In this document: positions 16,319 through 23,654 of the stretch, piece after piece
Layout of the letters: each line of letters opens with the position of its first letter
Position numbering within the stretch: position 1 is the first letter of the stretch
Source: CAYPXJ01 sp964414595
GTDB lineage: Bacteria; Pseudomonadota; Alphaproteobacteria; Rickettsiales; CAIJLX01
DNA length: 28,101 nucleotides
Direction of reading: 5' to 3'
Assembly: GCA_964414595.1 (NCBI GenBank)
Contig: CAYPXJ010000020.1
Span: 1-28,101, forward strand
Translations under genes and position numbers: made by a program
Notes under the pieces: model-generated
Seen by the model: only the letters and a program-made list of their open reading frames with translations
Databases searched by the model: none
What the model was told of the DNA's origin: nothing

Positions 16319-17488
16319 CTAGAATGCGAGATTGATACCGGAAAGCAGCAGCATGCCGTTATTGTCGCTTTCTGTGGCGTCTGCTATGTCTGCATCAAAG
16401 AAATAAATTTCAGCATACGGTGTAAGACCTGGCGCCAAACCGTAATCTACTCCGACCACATGCGTATTGAATGCGTTCTCTTTGAGTTCAGAATTTAGGT
16501 AATTGTAGCTAATGCCATAAGGGCCTGTTTCATAGCCAACGCCTGCTGTCCATGTAAACCCATCATCAAGATTGTCCGTTTCCATAGTGAACGTATCGCC
16601 CCAATTATGGTAGCTACCGCCAATCGTAAAACCAGCATAGCTTAGATTAATGCCGCCGCCCAAAGCCGCAAGGTCTTCTGCCATGGCCGATTCAGCCGAA
16701 CCAAATTCACCGCTCACACTTGCAAGTACGCCAACTGCGCCAACCTGGGTTTGGTATTGAATAGCGCCGTTTACCACGTTCTCGAATTGGTCATCATCTG
16801 CATCCGTGGTAAAGCCGGCGGCTGTTCCAACATCACCGCTATCAGGAATAAAGCTTACGCCACCTTGCACACCGCTCAACACCGGCGTGTAATAGGTTAG
16901 TTTATTAGCATCCTCTGCGGGGCCATGCTGTGAAGCAAGTGGCAAGCCGGGAGCATGAATAAAATCTGTATGGCTATGCGATCCACCGCCATGTCCATGA
17001 TGATGCGGGAATGTAATCCAGTTATCATAATCACCATGCGCGCCACCTGTTGCGCGTGCAAAAGTGGAAGCATCTACACCCAAAGCGTGGCCGGCATCGG
17101 AGTTGCTACCTAGTTCTACCCGCCCGAAAGTACCTTGTAAAAAGAGATAAGTTTTGTCTGCGTTCACACCCTCTTCGCGATCGGCTTCGGTAACATCCGC
17201 TTCCAGCTCCACTGCCATGCCATATTGCAGGCCGTTATCTGCCTGACCGTTATAATGCACATGAATTTCCGTATCATTGCGAAAACGCACATCACGATTG
17301 CGTGGGTGCATATCTTCATCAACCCAGCCAGTTTGAAAATTATGAAAGCCACCTATCTGTAGGCCCGTTTCAAAATGACCCTCGTCCATACGCAAATGAT
17401 GATGTTTATGAGCTTCGCCATCATGCGCCTGAGCGGAAGAAGCGGTGATTATGGCAAGTGTGGAAACGGCAAAAAGATAACGATACAT
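16319..17488 (-). CDS. Histidine-rich outer-membrane porin (Gram-negative porin, porin_4 type)
   Basis: A 389-residue beta-barrel porin. The signal peptide (residues 1-21) ends SSAQA and the mature protein would begin with His22. Barrel features include DTEIHVHYNG, GRVELGSNS at 122-130 where general porins enter the constriction loop L3, repeated alternating beta strands, and a terminal aromatic residue (GINLAF), the usual C-terminal signal for BAM. Unusual is the histidine content: a cluster in the first mature residues (22-38, six His) and a second at 162-178 (HHHGHGGGSHSHTDFIH, eight His) inside the predicted L3. This suggests binding or selective passage of a transition metal such as zinc. 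The ATG has an AGGAG at 17494-17499. A long palindrome lies 65-88 bp upstream, suggesting repressor control. Confidence 0.85.
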   Translation of the reverse strand: MYRYLFAVSTLAIITASSAQAHDGEAHKHHHLRMDEGHFETGLQIGGFHNFQTGWVDEDMHPRNRDVRFRNDTEIHVHYNGQADNGLQYGMAVELEADVTEADREEGVNADKTYLFLQGTFGRVELGSNSDAGHALGVDASTFARATGGAHGDYDNWITFPHHHGHGGGSHSHTDFIHAPGLPLASQHGPAEDANKLTYYTPVLSGVQGGVSFIPDSGDVGTAAGFTTDADDDQFENVVNGAIQYQTQVGAVGVLASVSGEFGSAESAMAEDLAALGGGINLSYAGFTIGGSYHNWGDTFTMETDNLDDGFTWTAGVGYETGPYGISYNYLNSELKENAFNTHVVGVDYGLAPGLTPYAEIYFFDADIADATESDNNGMLLLSGINLAF

Positions 17489-17552
17489 GTCATGCTCCTA
17501 AGTTGTGTCATTTTTCTAGTACGAAGAAAAACAAACATAAAGCACGATCCGT

Positions 17553-17576
17553 ATTGTAATCTTATAACATTACAAT
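17553..17576. promoter_or_regulatory. 24-bp near-perfect palindrome, candidate Zur/Fur-family operator
   Basis: ATTGTAAT (17553-17560) and ATTACAAT (17569-17576) are perfect inverted repeats; the 8-base centre CTTATAAC contains TTATAA, so 22 of 24 positions are symmetric. It lies 65-88 bp upstream of the porin ATG. The core read on the minus strand, AATGTTATAAGATTACA, resembles Zur boxes built around ATGTTATA, and the gene it precedes has two histidine clusters. Assignment to Zur is by resemblance only; another Fur-family or MarR/TetR-type repressor is possible. Confidence 0.55.
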
Positions 17577-17601
17577 ATTTGCCGATCACTGTGGCATAAA
17601 T

Positions 17602-17614
17602 GTAATAGTATTAC
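17602..17614. repeat. 13-bp palindrome near the folD 3' end
   Basis: GTAATA (17602-17607) and TATTAC (17609-17614) are perfect inverted repeats about one central base. It is 26 bp from the larger palindrome and shares the GTAAT/ATTAC half-sites, so it may be a second, weaker binding site in the same regulatory region. It is nine bases downstream of the folD stop and lacks the GC-rich stem of a terminator. Confidence 0.4.
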
Positions 17615-17622
17615 TTTTCTAT

Positions 17623-18468
17623 TTATGGCTGGAACGCATCGAGCGTATTGTTGAGCAAACAGGCGATCGTCATTGGGCCCACGCCGCCGGGTACCGGTGT
17701 AATTGCACCGGCAATTTCTTTCGCCGCGGCGAAGTCTACGTCTCCGCATAGTTTGCCATCGGGCAGACGATTGATACCAACATCAATGACGGTCGCACCT
17801 TTTTTTATCCAATCCGCTTTCACCATATTTGGCCTGCCAACAGCAACCACCAAAATATCAGCGGTGCGGCATAGGGATGGTAAGTCCTGCGTTTTTGCAT
17901 GCGCTATCGTTACGGTGCAGTCTTCTTTCAGCAAAAGTGCCGCCATGGGTTTGCCCACAATGTTGGAACGGCCAATCACCACTGCATTTTTACCAGCAAA
18001 ATCACCCAGCGTTTGCTTAATCAGCATCAAACAGCCGCGCGGCGTACAGGGCACAAAACCGTTTTGCCCGGTAGTAAGTTTACCTGCATTGATAACGTGA
18101 AAACCATCCACATCTTTTTCCGGCGTGATAGCTTCAATCACCGCTCGCTCGCTAATATGCTTGGGTAGTGGTAACTGCACCAATATGCCGTGAATTTTTG
18201 GATCGGCGTTCAATTCCTTCACGACGCTCAGTAATTCTTTTTCACTCGTAGTCTCGGGCAGATAGCGCTCCACCGAATACATGCCAACTTCTTCGGTCTG
18301 TTTGGCTTTATTGCGCACATATACCTGGCTGGCTGGATTTTCTCCTACCAGCACCACGGCGAGCCCCGGCACTTTGCCGGTTTTGGTTTTCAAATCGGCA
18401 ACCTTCTTTTTTATATCTGCGCGCAAAGCGTCAGCTATAGATTTTCCATCAATAATTTTAGCAGTCAT
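17623..18468 (-). CDS. folD: Bifunctional methylenetetrahydrofolate dehydrogenase/cyclohydrolase FolD
   Basis: FolD interconverts 5,10-methylene-, 5,10-methenyl- and 10-formyl-tetrahydrofolate in one-carbon metabolism, using NADP. The 281-residue product shows the substrate-site helix SQVYVRNKAKQTEEVGM, with Tyr50 and Lys54 at the positions of the catalytic pair in E. coli FolD, the ILVQLPLPKHI motif, the NADP-binding VVIGRSNIVGKPMA segment and the C-terminal TPVPGGVGPMTIA signature. Length is standard. The ATG lies three bases after the stop of the upstream membrane-protein gene, so the two are in one transcription unit. The region beyond its stop is the regulatory gap of the porin. Confidence 0.97.
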   Translation of the reverse strand: MTAKIIDGKSIADALRADIKKKVADLKTKTGKVPGLAVVLVGENPASQVYVRNKAKQTEEVGMYSVERYLPETTSEKELLSVVKELNADPKIHGILVQLPLPKHISERAVIEAITPEKDVDGFHVINAGKLTTGQNGFVPCTPRGCLMLIKQTLGDFAGKNAVVIGRSNIVGKPMAALLLKEDCTVTIAHAKTQDLPSLCRTADILVVAVGRPNMVKADWIKKGATVIDVGINRLPDGKLCGDVDFAAAKEIAGAITPVPGGVGPMTIACLLNNTLDAFQP

Positions 18469-18471
18469 GAT

Positions 18472-18987
18472 TTACCGGCGCTTGATATCCGTGCCCCATT
18501 CTTCAATGAGCTGCTCTTTCGCATGTTCGAGCTTACGAATCAGGTGATCCGAGCGCATAAGAAGAATTTGAAACACAATTTGTGGGATGAATTGCACAAT
18601 GAGCCAGCCAAAAGTAGCAAAGCCATAAATCACCAACCATGTGTAGGGATTACTGATAAGTGATAACGCCACTTCATCCGGAGAAGCGCCGGAGAAAACC
18701 GTGTTAATGACCTTAAACACATAAGGCAGCAACCCTGCCATATTCATCATCATAATAGTATTAGAAGCGCGACGGCCAGGGCGACGATCCACAATTTTCG
18801 CTACCGCCGTGGGCAACATTCCCACTACGAACATCACCACCACATAGCTCATGCCGAGATAGACAAGGCCCATGGAAATAACCGTCATGATAATCGTAAC
18901 CATAACCAGGTTCCCGATTACCTTATTCGCGGTTTTTTTATCCATCCCCACAACTTTATTTTCAGTGGGTGGTGGTTTTGTTGCCAT
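18472..18987 (-). CDS. Unknown four-helix membrane protein
   Basis: I do not recognise this 171-residue protein. It begins with a polar, proline-containing tail (MATKPPPTENKVV), followed by predicted membrane segments at about 24-44, 48-66, 76-98 and 115-145, and ends in a charged, possibly coiled helix (SDHLIRKLEHAKEQLIEEWG). A basic loop, DRRPGRR, lies between the second and third segments, and the second and third are rich in methionine (NTIMMMNMAG). The ATG at 18985-18987 has a good GGGAG seven bases upstream. It precedes folD by three bases on the same strand, so they are co-expressed, but nothing in the sequence ties it to folate metabolism. Confidence 0.8.
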   Translation of the reverse strand: MATKPPPTENKVVGMDKKTANKVIGNLVMVTIIMTVISMGLVYLGMSYVVVMFVVGMLPTAVAKIVDRRPGRRASNTIMMMNMAGLLPYVFKVINTVFSGASPDEVALSLISNPYTWLVIYGFATFGWLIVQFIPQIVFQILLMRSDHLIRKLEHAKEQLIEEWGTDIKRR

Positions 18988-19052
18988 CAAATTCTCCCGC
19001 CTTTAGAGTAGCTTGAATAAAGTTTTTACGCAAGCGGGCATCGGCTTATGTC

Positions 19053-19586
19053 TTAAGCGGCTTTTTTATGGCGTTCGATAGCCTCAAGGATGATTTTTTC
19101 CGCTTCTTCAGGCCCCTGCCAATCTTTGACTTTAACCCACTTGCCTTTTTCGAGGTCTTTATAATGCTCGAAGAAATGGCTAATGCGTTTGAGGAAAATC
19201 TCCGGCAAATCTTTATAGCTCTTAATATTATCGTAAAATGGATCGAGCTTTGAGACGGGTACGGCTAGCAATTTCTCATCCATACCGCCTTCATCTTCCA
19301 TAATAAGCACACCAATAGGTCGTGCACGCACGACCGCACCCGAAACCGCCGAGAACTGGCTGATTACCAATACATCAGCGGGATCGCCATCACCACAGAG
19401 CGTATGCGGTACAAAACCATAGTCGCAGGGATAGTGCATGGCTGTCGTGAGAAAGCGATCCACGAATAATGCGCCGGAGTCCTTATCCATTTCGTATTTT
19501 ACAGGCGCGGCTCCTTGCGGCACTTCGATAATGACGTTAATTTCTTTTGGCAGATTTTTGCCAGCGGGAATTTTGCTGATATCCAT
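19053..19586 (-). CDS. ppa: Inorganic pyrophosphatase (family I)
   Basis: The soluble family I enzyme hydrolyses pyrophosphate to phosphate, pulling biosynthetic reactions forward. The 177-residue length is normal. The N-terminal INVIIEVPQGAAPVKYEMDK, the metal-site motif LCGDGDPADVLVIS (family pattern D-x-D-P-x-D), DEGGMDEKLLAVP and the C-terminal HYKDLEKGKWVKVKDW are diagnostic. A GAGG precedes the ATG. It sits between mutY and the four-helix membrane protein on the same strand; the gaps of 41 and 65 bp leave room for a promoter of its own. Confidence 0.97.
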   Translation of the reverse strand: MDISKIPAGKNLPKEINVIIEVPQGAAPVKYEMDKDSGALFVDRFLTTAMHYPCDYGFVPHTLCGDGDPADVLVISQFSAVSGAVVRARPIGVLIMEDEGGMDEKLLAVPVSKLDPFYDNIKSYKDLPEIFLKRISHFFEHYKDLEKGKWVKVKDWQGPEEAEKIILEAIERHKKAA

Positions 19587-19608
19587 AGTTAACCTCTCGT
19601 TTGTAGGG

Positions 19609-19624
19609 CAAAATAGTTATTTTG
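19609..19624. repeat. AT-rich 16-bp palindrome between mutY and ppa
   Basis: CAAAATA (19609-19615) and TATTTTG (19618-19624) are perfect inverted repeats with two bases between. It lies in the 41-bp gap, 23 bp upstream of the ppa ATG and just past the mutY stop. It could be an operator or a small hairpin at the end of the mutY transcript; it lacks a GC-rich stem and T-run. Confidence 0.35.
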
Positions 19625-19627
19625 GGC

Positions 19628-20590
19628 TTAATGTCCAGCAAGCAGTTTTAGCACTTTATGATCGAGGGCGGAAAGCGCAATATCGTGCAGCGCGTGTGGC
19701 GATTTCCATAGCGCCTTGCCTGCCGCTTTGCGGCTTACATAAACGCGCGCCTCCAAAGTAAAATGGCTATAGTGATGCCGCACTTCTCCCAAATAACGGC
19801 CAGCGGGTTTTACATCCACCTGCTCAAAACCGTAAAGCCCGCCCAGCAGGTTGCCTTCCCGTTTTTCCAGCGCCACTTCGCCTCGCGGATTTTGCCGCAC
19901 GAGAATGTAGCGTTTGCGTACTGCCACCGCTTTTTTGGCTTTCTTTGCCGGATAATTTTCGGGTGCAATTTTACCTGTACAAATATTTTGAAGCGGGCAC
20001 TCGCCGCAGCGTGGGTTACGCGGCGTACAAATCATCGCGCCAATATCCATCATCGCTTGGTTATGTAAAAAGGGATCTTCCCGATTCAATAATTTTTCCG
20101 CGGCGTGCCATAAATCTTCTGCGCGGGGATTTTCTATTGCAAATACGCGCGCGACGATGCGCTTCACGTTCGCTTCCATCACCGCAACAGGCGCATGAAA
20201 TGCAAATGCCATAATCGCGTGCGCGGTATTTTTTCCAATACCCGGCAGCAGAATAAGCTCATCCACTTGATTGGGAAATTTTGTTATACGCTTTGCAGCC
20301 TGGTGCAAATGCCGCGCACGACGGTAATAGCCCAAACCCTCCCATGCCTTCATTACGTCATTTTCCGGCGCCATTGCGAGCGCTTTTGCGGTCGGAAACT
20401 TTGCTAGGAATGGCCCATAAAAACGGTCGCGCACCGTTGTAACCTGCGTTTGCTGCAACATTATTTCGCTTACCCATATAGCGTATGGGTCGCGGCTGTT
20501 ACGCCACGGCAGATCCTTACGTCCATGACTATGATACCAATCGCGAATGGCTTGATGCGTGTTTTTAAGTTGCTTTGCTTGCATTGCCAT
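19628..20590 (-). CDS. mutY: Adenine DNA glycosylase MutY with Glu at the catalytic Asp position
   Basis: MutY removes adenine mispaired with 8-oxoguanine. The 320-residue product has Glu42 in SEIMLQQTQV (the known E37 position of E. coli), the helix-hairpin-helix LPGIGKNTA at 115-123, and the [4Fe-4S] ligands C188, C195, C198 and C204 with C-x6-C-x2-C-x5-C spacing. The C-terminal 8-oxoG-recognition domain shows NLLGGLYGF and RHHYSHFTLE, the counterpart of the FSH loop. The odd point is residue 139: E. coli has LDGNVKR with catalytic D138, whereas here the sequence is MEANVKR, so Glu replaces Asp. The codon is GAA at 20174-20176. Everything else looks intact, so an active enzyme is plausible. 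Start ATG at 20590; a second ATG two codons later is possible. Confidence 0.95.
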   Translation of the reverse strand: MAMQAKQLKNTHQAIRDWYHSHGRKDLPWRNSRDPYAIWVSEIMLQQTQVTTVRDRFYGPFLAKFPTAKALAMAPENDVMKAWEGLGYYRRARHLHQAAKRITKFPNQVDELILLPGIGKNTAHAIMAFAFHAPVAVMEANVKRIVARVFAIENPRAEDLWHAAEKLLNREDPFLHNQAMMDIGAMICTPRNPRCGECPLQNICTGKIAPENYPAKKAKKAVAVRKRYILVRQNPRGEVALEKREGNLLGGLYGFEQVDVKPAGRYLGEVRHHYSHFTLEARVYVSRKAAGKALWKSPHALHDIALSALDHKVLKLLAGH

Positions 20591-20610
20591 AAATGTTATA
20601 AAGATTGCCT

Positions 20611-20946
20611 ATGTTCGCACTTAAAATTATCTTGTCTGCCCTTATCATTGCCATAGTTTCTGAAGTTAGCAAGCGCTCACCCTTTATGGGTGCTGTTGTG
20701 GCCTCGTTACCCCTTGTATCTCTATTAGCCATCATCTGGATTTACGTCGAAACCAAAAACACGAAAGCCATTGCAGACTTCTCTAACGATATGATCTGGA
20801 TGCTTTTTCCGTCGATAAGTTTCTTTGTTATTTTGCCGCAAGCGTTAAAAATGAAAATCAGTTTTTGGCTGGCGATAGGTGTTTCACTTTTTATTACCGC
20901 GGTTTGCTATGCCGCTTTGATTCTTTTTAAGCGCTATATACATTGA
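20611..20946 (+). CDS. DUF3147-type small membrane protein
   Basis: A 111-residue, very hydrophobic protein with four predicted membrane helices. The N-terminal pattern KIILSALIIAIVSEVSKRSP, followed by MGAVVASLPLVSLLAIIWIY, is what I know of the DUF3147 family, whose function is not established. The ATG at 20611 gives the family N terminus; an in-frame TTG at 20605 is less likely. It is divergent from mutY with only 20 bp between starts, so their promoters overlap or lie within the neighbouring gene. tolQ follows after 54 bp of pyrimidine-rich sequence. Confidence 0.7.
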   Translation: MFALKIILSALIIAIVSEVSKRSPFMGAVVASLPLVSLLAIIWIYVETKNTKAIADFSNDMIWMLFPSISFFVILPQALKMKISFWLAIGVSLFITAVCYAALILFKRYIH

Positions 20947-21000
20947 CTATTTTTACTATTTTACCTATTCCTTTTTCATCCCACCCAACCGGAAATTATT

Positions 21001-21756
21001 ATGCCCTCTACCGCTACCCCTCAAGTTGCCGCCACACAAATTGCCAATAACGTGCCTGTTGCGGATTTAAGCATCATTGGCCTTTTTATGCATGCGGATT
21101 TCGTGGTGAAATTCGTGATGCTGCTGCTGCTGCTAGCCTCGGTGGCATGCTGGGCGATAATTTATGATAAATGGAAAAAGCTAAAAACAGTTCGCTCGAA
21201 GGCCGATAAGTTTGAAGAGGTTTTCTGGTCAGGGGAGATGCTTGAGCATCTGCATGACCGCATGCGCGATAAGGCTGACCATCCGATGGCAGAAATGTTC
21301 GTCGCCGCCATGAGCGAATGGAAAGGTCAGAATATCAAGCGCATCGCTGGAAATCAGTCGTTAAAGTACGGTCTGAAGGAGCGCATTCATAAGGCGCTGC
21401 ACCTGGCGCGCAACCGCGCCATCGATAAATTGGAAGAACATTTGAGCTTTCTGGCCACGGTTGGTGCGACGGCACCGTTTGTCGGTCTGTTTGGTACAGT
21501 CTGGGGCATTATGAATAGTTTTCAATCGATTGCGGCATCGAAGAATACGACGCTCGCCGTTGTTGCTCCCGGTATTGCGGAGGCATTGTTTGCCACCGCG
21601 GTCGGTCTTTTTGCCGCGATTCCGGCGGTTATTTTTTACAATAAACTTTCCAGTGATGTGAACCGTTTCGTCAATCGGCTCGATGATTTTGCAGAAGAAT
21701 TCCAGGCTATTCTCTCGCGCGAGCTGGATGAAAAAGAAACAGCGATAGCTGCATAA
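21001..21756 (+). CDS. tolQ: Tol-Pal system protein TolQ
   Basis: TolQ is the MotA/ExbB-type inner-membrane proton channel subunit that with TolR energises TolA for outer-membrane constriction at division. The 251-residue protein has three membrane spans: about 37-57 (VVKFVMLLLLLASVACWAII), and a pair in the C-terminal half including the signature LATVGATAPFVGLFGTVWGI and IAEALFATAVGLFAAIPAVI. A large cytoplasmic loop separates the first and second spans. Upstream is a weak GGAA ribosome binding site. The stop is one base before the tolR ATG. Confidence 0.95.
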   Translation: MPSTATPQVAATQIANNVPVADLSIIGLFMHADFVVKFVMLLLLLASVACWAIIYDKWKKLKTVRSKADKFEEVFWSGEMLEHLHDRMRDKADHPMAEMFVAAMSEWKGQNIKRIAGNQSLKYGLKERIHKALHLARNRAIDKLEEHLSFLATVGATAPFVGLFGTVWGIMNSFQSIAASKNTTLAVVAPGIAEALFATAVGLFAAIPAVIFYNKLSSDVNRFVNRLDDFAEEFQAILSRELDEKETAIAA

Positions 21757-21757
21757 T

Positions 21758-22198
21758 ATGGCGTGGCAGCCCATAAAAAAACCCAGCTCTCGTCCCGGCC
21801 GCCGCCAACTGACGGCGATGAGCGATATTAACATCACACCGTTTGTCGATGTGATGCTGGTGTTACTTATTATCTTTATGGTCACAGCCCCGTTCCTCAC
21901 TTCCGGCGTAGAGCTTGATCTACCTGAGACCAGCGCAACGCCGCTGCCCGGAACGGATGAACCTCTGGTCATCAGCGTGCTCAAAGACGGGCGCGTTTTT
22001 CTGGAAAATAATGCTATCAATCTCGATGAGCTTGCACCGAAATTGGCAGCCATCGTAGGTGAGAAAAAAGATACGCGGATTTTTGTGCGAGGGGATGCTT
22101 CGGTGGATTACGGCCGCGTGATGGTTGTTGTCAGCGAAGTATATCGCGCGGGATTTTCTAAAGTTGCGTTTGTAACGGAAAATCCTGAAAATAAATAA
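21758..22198 (+). CDS. tolR: Tol-Pal system protein TolR
   Basis: TolR is the ExbD-type partner of TolQ, with one membrane helix and a periplasmic domain that contacts peptidoglycan. In the 146-residue product the diagnostic SDINITPFVDVMLVLLIIFM segment (about 22-41) carries the conserved Asp of the proton path, followed by the ELDLPET motif and the periplasmic domain with IFVRGDASVDYGRVM. It starts one base after the tolQ stop and its stop overlaps the tolA ATG by one base, so the three are translated as a unit. Confidence 0.95.
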   Translation: MAWQPIKKPSSRPGRRQLTAMSDINITPFVDVMLVLLIIFMVTAPFLTSGVELDLPETSATPLPGTDEPLVISVLKDGRVFLENNAINLDELAPKLAAIVGEKKDTRIFVRGDASVDYGRVMVVVSEVYRAGFSKVAFVTENPENK

Positions 22199-23115
22199 TG
22201 CCGCGTACGGCGTACTTTATGGCAACAACGCAGACAGAATTTGAGCTTCCCTCCTGGGCGCAGAATAAACAGGCGCTGAGCTTTTCGCTTGTGCTGCATG
22301 TGGTGCTGATTCTGCTCATTTTATTCGGTATGCCCTCGCTTCTTAAGCAAAAAAAGCTGCAGGAACAAATTTATGCCATTGAGCTTGTGCCACTTGCAGA
22401 GATGCCCAAAACGCGGCCGGCGGCTGCTCCAACTCCTGCCAAACAGGCGGTGAAAAAGCCGGAGCCACCGAAACCCGAACCGAAAAAGGAAACGCCGCCT
22501 CCGCCCAAAGCGGAACCCGCGCCGGAGAAAAAGCCGGAGCCCAAACCCGAACCGAAGCCGGAATCTAAACCGGTGGAGAAAAAGCCGGAAGTCAAACCGG
22601 AAGAAAAAAAAGAAGTGAAGCCGAAAGAAAAGCCAAAGGAAAAACCGAAAGAAAAGCCAAAAACGCAGGATTTCGATTCGGTGTTAAAAACGGTGGAGAA
22701 ATTTGAAGATACGCAAACGGAAAAGCAAGCCACTAAGAAAGAGCTTGAAGAATTGCTGAAAGGTTTTGAAGTTGTTAGTGAGTCGGGCCCCCCACTCGCG
22801 GCCAGCGAAATTGATGTCATTCGTAGCCAGATTATGGAAAATTGGGCGGTTGCCGTGATAGGCGGCGGTGAGGAAACGCGTAATATGGCAGTGGATGTGC
22901 GTGTCCAGCTTGATCAAGCGGGCAATGTGGTAAGCGCGGAAGTCGCTAAGGTCGATAAGCGTGGCCCTATTTCGCCTGATACCGAAAAAGCCTATATCGA
23001 TAGCGCAATTCGCGCCGTGCATAAATCAAGCCCGCTGCAAAATTTGCCGGCAGAAAAATTTGACAGCTGGCGCACGCTCGTGCTTACCTTCGATTTACAA
23101 GATATGCTTTATTAG
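22198..23115 (+). CDS. tolA: TolA-like protein with TonB-type C-terminal domain
   Basis: TolA spans the periplasm to link TolQR to TolB and Pal. The 305-residue protein has a cytoplasmic N terminus, one membrane helix at about 27-46 (SFSLVLHVVLILLILFGMPS), a long Pro/Lys/Glu-rich arm (about 65-155, many KPEP and KEKP units) that would be an extended rod, and a C-terminal TolA/TonB-fold domain (about 200-305) with IRSQIMENWAVAV, VRVQLDQAGNVVSAEV and DSAIRAVHKSSPL. E. coli TolA has a helical arm; the proline-rich arm resembles TonB instead, which is common in alphaproteobacteria. The first ATG overlaps the tolR stop; an alternative ATG seven codons later (22219) would also leave the helix intact. 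Confidence 0.9.
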   Translation: MPRTAYFMATTQTEFELPSWAQNKQALSFSLVLHVVLILLILFGMPSLLKQKKLQEQIYAIELVPLAEMPKTRPAAAPTPAKQAVKKPEPPKPEPKKETPPPPKAEPAPEKKPEPKPEPKPESKPVEKKPEVKPEEKKEVKPKEKPKEKPKEKPKTQDFDSVLKTVEKFEDTQTEKQATKKELEELLKGFEVVSESGPPLAASEIDVIRSQIMENWAVAVIGGGEETRNMAVDVRVQLDQAGNVVSAEVAKVDKRGPISPDTEKAYIDSAIRAVHKSSPLQNLPAEKFDSWRTLVLTFDLQDMLY

Positions 23116-23123
23116 GAGCTCGT

Positions 23124-23654
23124 ATGTCTGCCCAACTGAAAACCAAAAATTTTAATTTCAAAGATCATATTCAGAATATTCCTGATTTTCCGAAGCCGGG
23201 TATTTTGTTTCGTGATTTCTCGCCACTCCTGCGCAATTATTTTGGCGAAACCGTTGCCGCGATGAATGCGCTTTTTACCGAAGCGGAGTGGAAAAAAATC
23301 GATTACATCGCAGCGATTGAAGCACGCGGGTTTGTGCTTGCTGCCGGTATGGCGGCTATCAAAAATAAAGGCTTTATCAAAATTCGCAAAAAAGGAAAAC
23401 TTCCCGGTGAAACCGTTTCCGTGAGTTACGGTTTGGAATACGGCACCGATGCACTTGAAATGCATCATGGCAAAGGCAATGTTCTGATCGTTGATGATGT
23501 TCTTGCAACGGGTGGCACGCTTAAAGCCGCCGCGGAACTCACCGTCAAAACAGGCCACACGCTTGCCGGTTTTGCCGTTCTCATCAATCTTGCCGCGCTG
23601 AATAATTTTGAATTTGACGGCATGAAGGCACGCCACCTCGTTGAATATCAATGA
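23124..23654 (+). CDS. apt: Adenine phosphoribosyltransferase
   Basis: Apt converts adenine and PRPP to AMP in purine salvage. The 176-residue protein has the N-terminal IPDFPKPGILFRDFSPLL pattern (19-36), EARGFVLAAGMA, the flexible-loop segment KKGKLPGETVSVSYGLEYG and the PRPP-binding motif VLIVDDVLATGGTL at 120-133. Length and motifs are typical. AGGAG precedes the ATG, which begins eight bases after the tolA stop. Its stop overlaps the nucleosidase ATG by 4 nt (ATGA), coupling the two adenine-salvage steps. Confidence 0.96.
   Translation: MSAQLKTKNFNFKDHIQNIPDFPKPGILFRDFSPLLRNYFGETVAAMNALFTEAEWKKIDYIAAIEARGFVLAAGMAAIKNKGFIKIRKKGKLPGETVSVSYGLEYGTDALEMHHGKGNVLIVDDVLATGGTLKAAAELTVKTGHTLAGFAVLINLAALNNFEFDGMKARHLVEYQ

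Noticed and set aside
21361..22053. 230-codon minus-strand frame antisense to tolQ/tolR
   Set aside because: Wholly inside two certain genes; composition (rich in Arg, Ser, Cys) is typical of an antisense shadow.
22400..22665. Repetitive Lys-Pro-Glu coding sequence as a DNA tandem repeat
   Set aside because: The repetition is at the protein level in the proline-rich arm of TolA with irregular unit length; it is not a separate DNA element.
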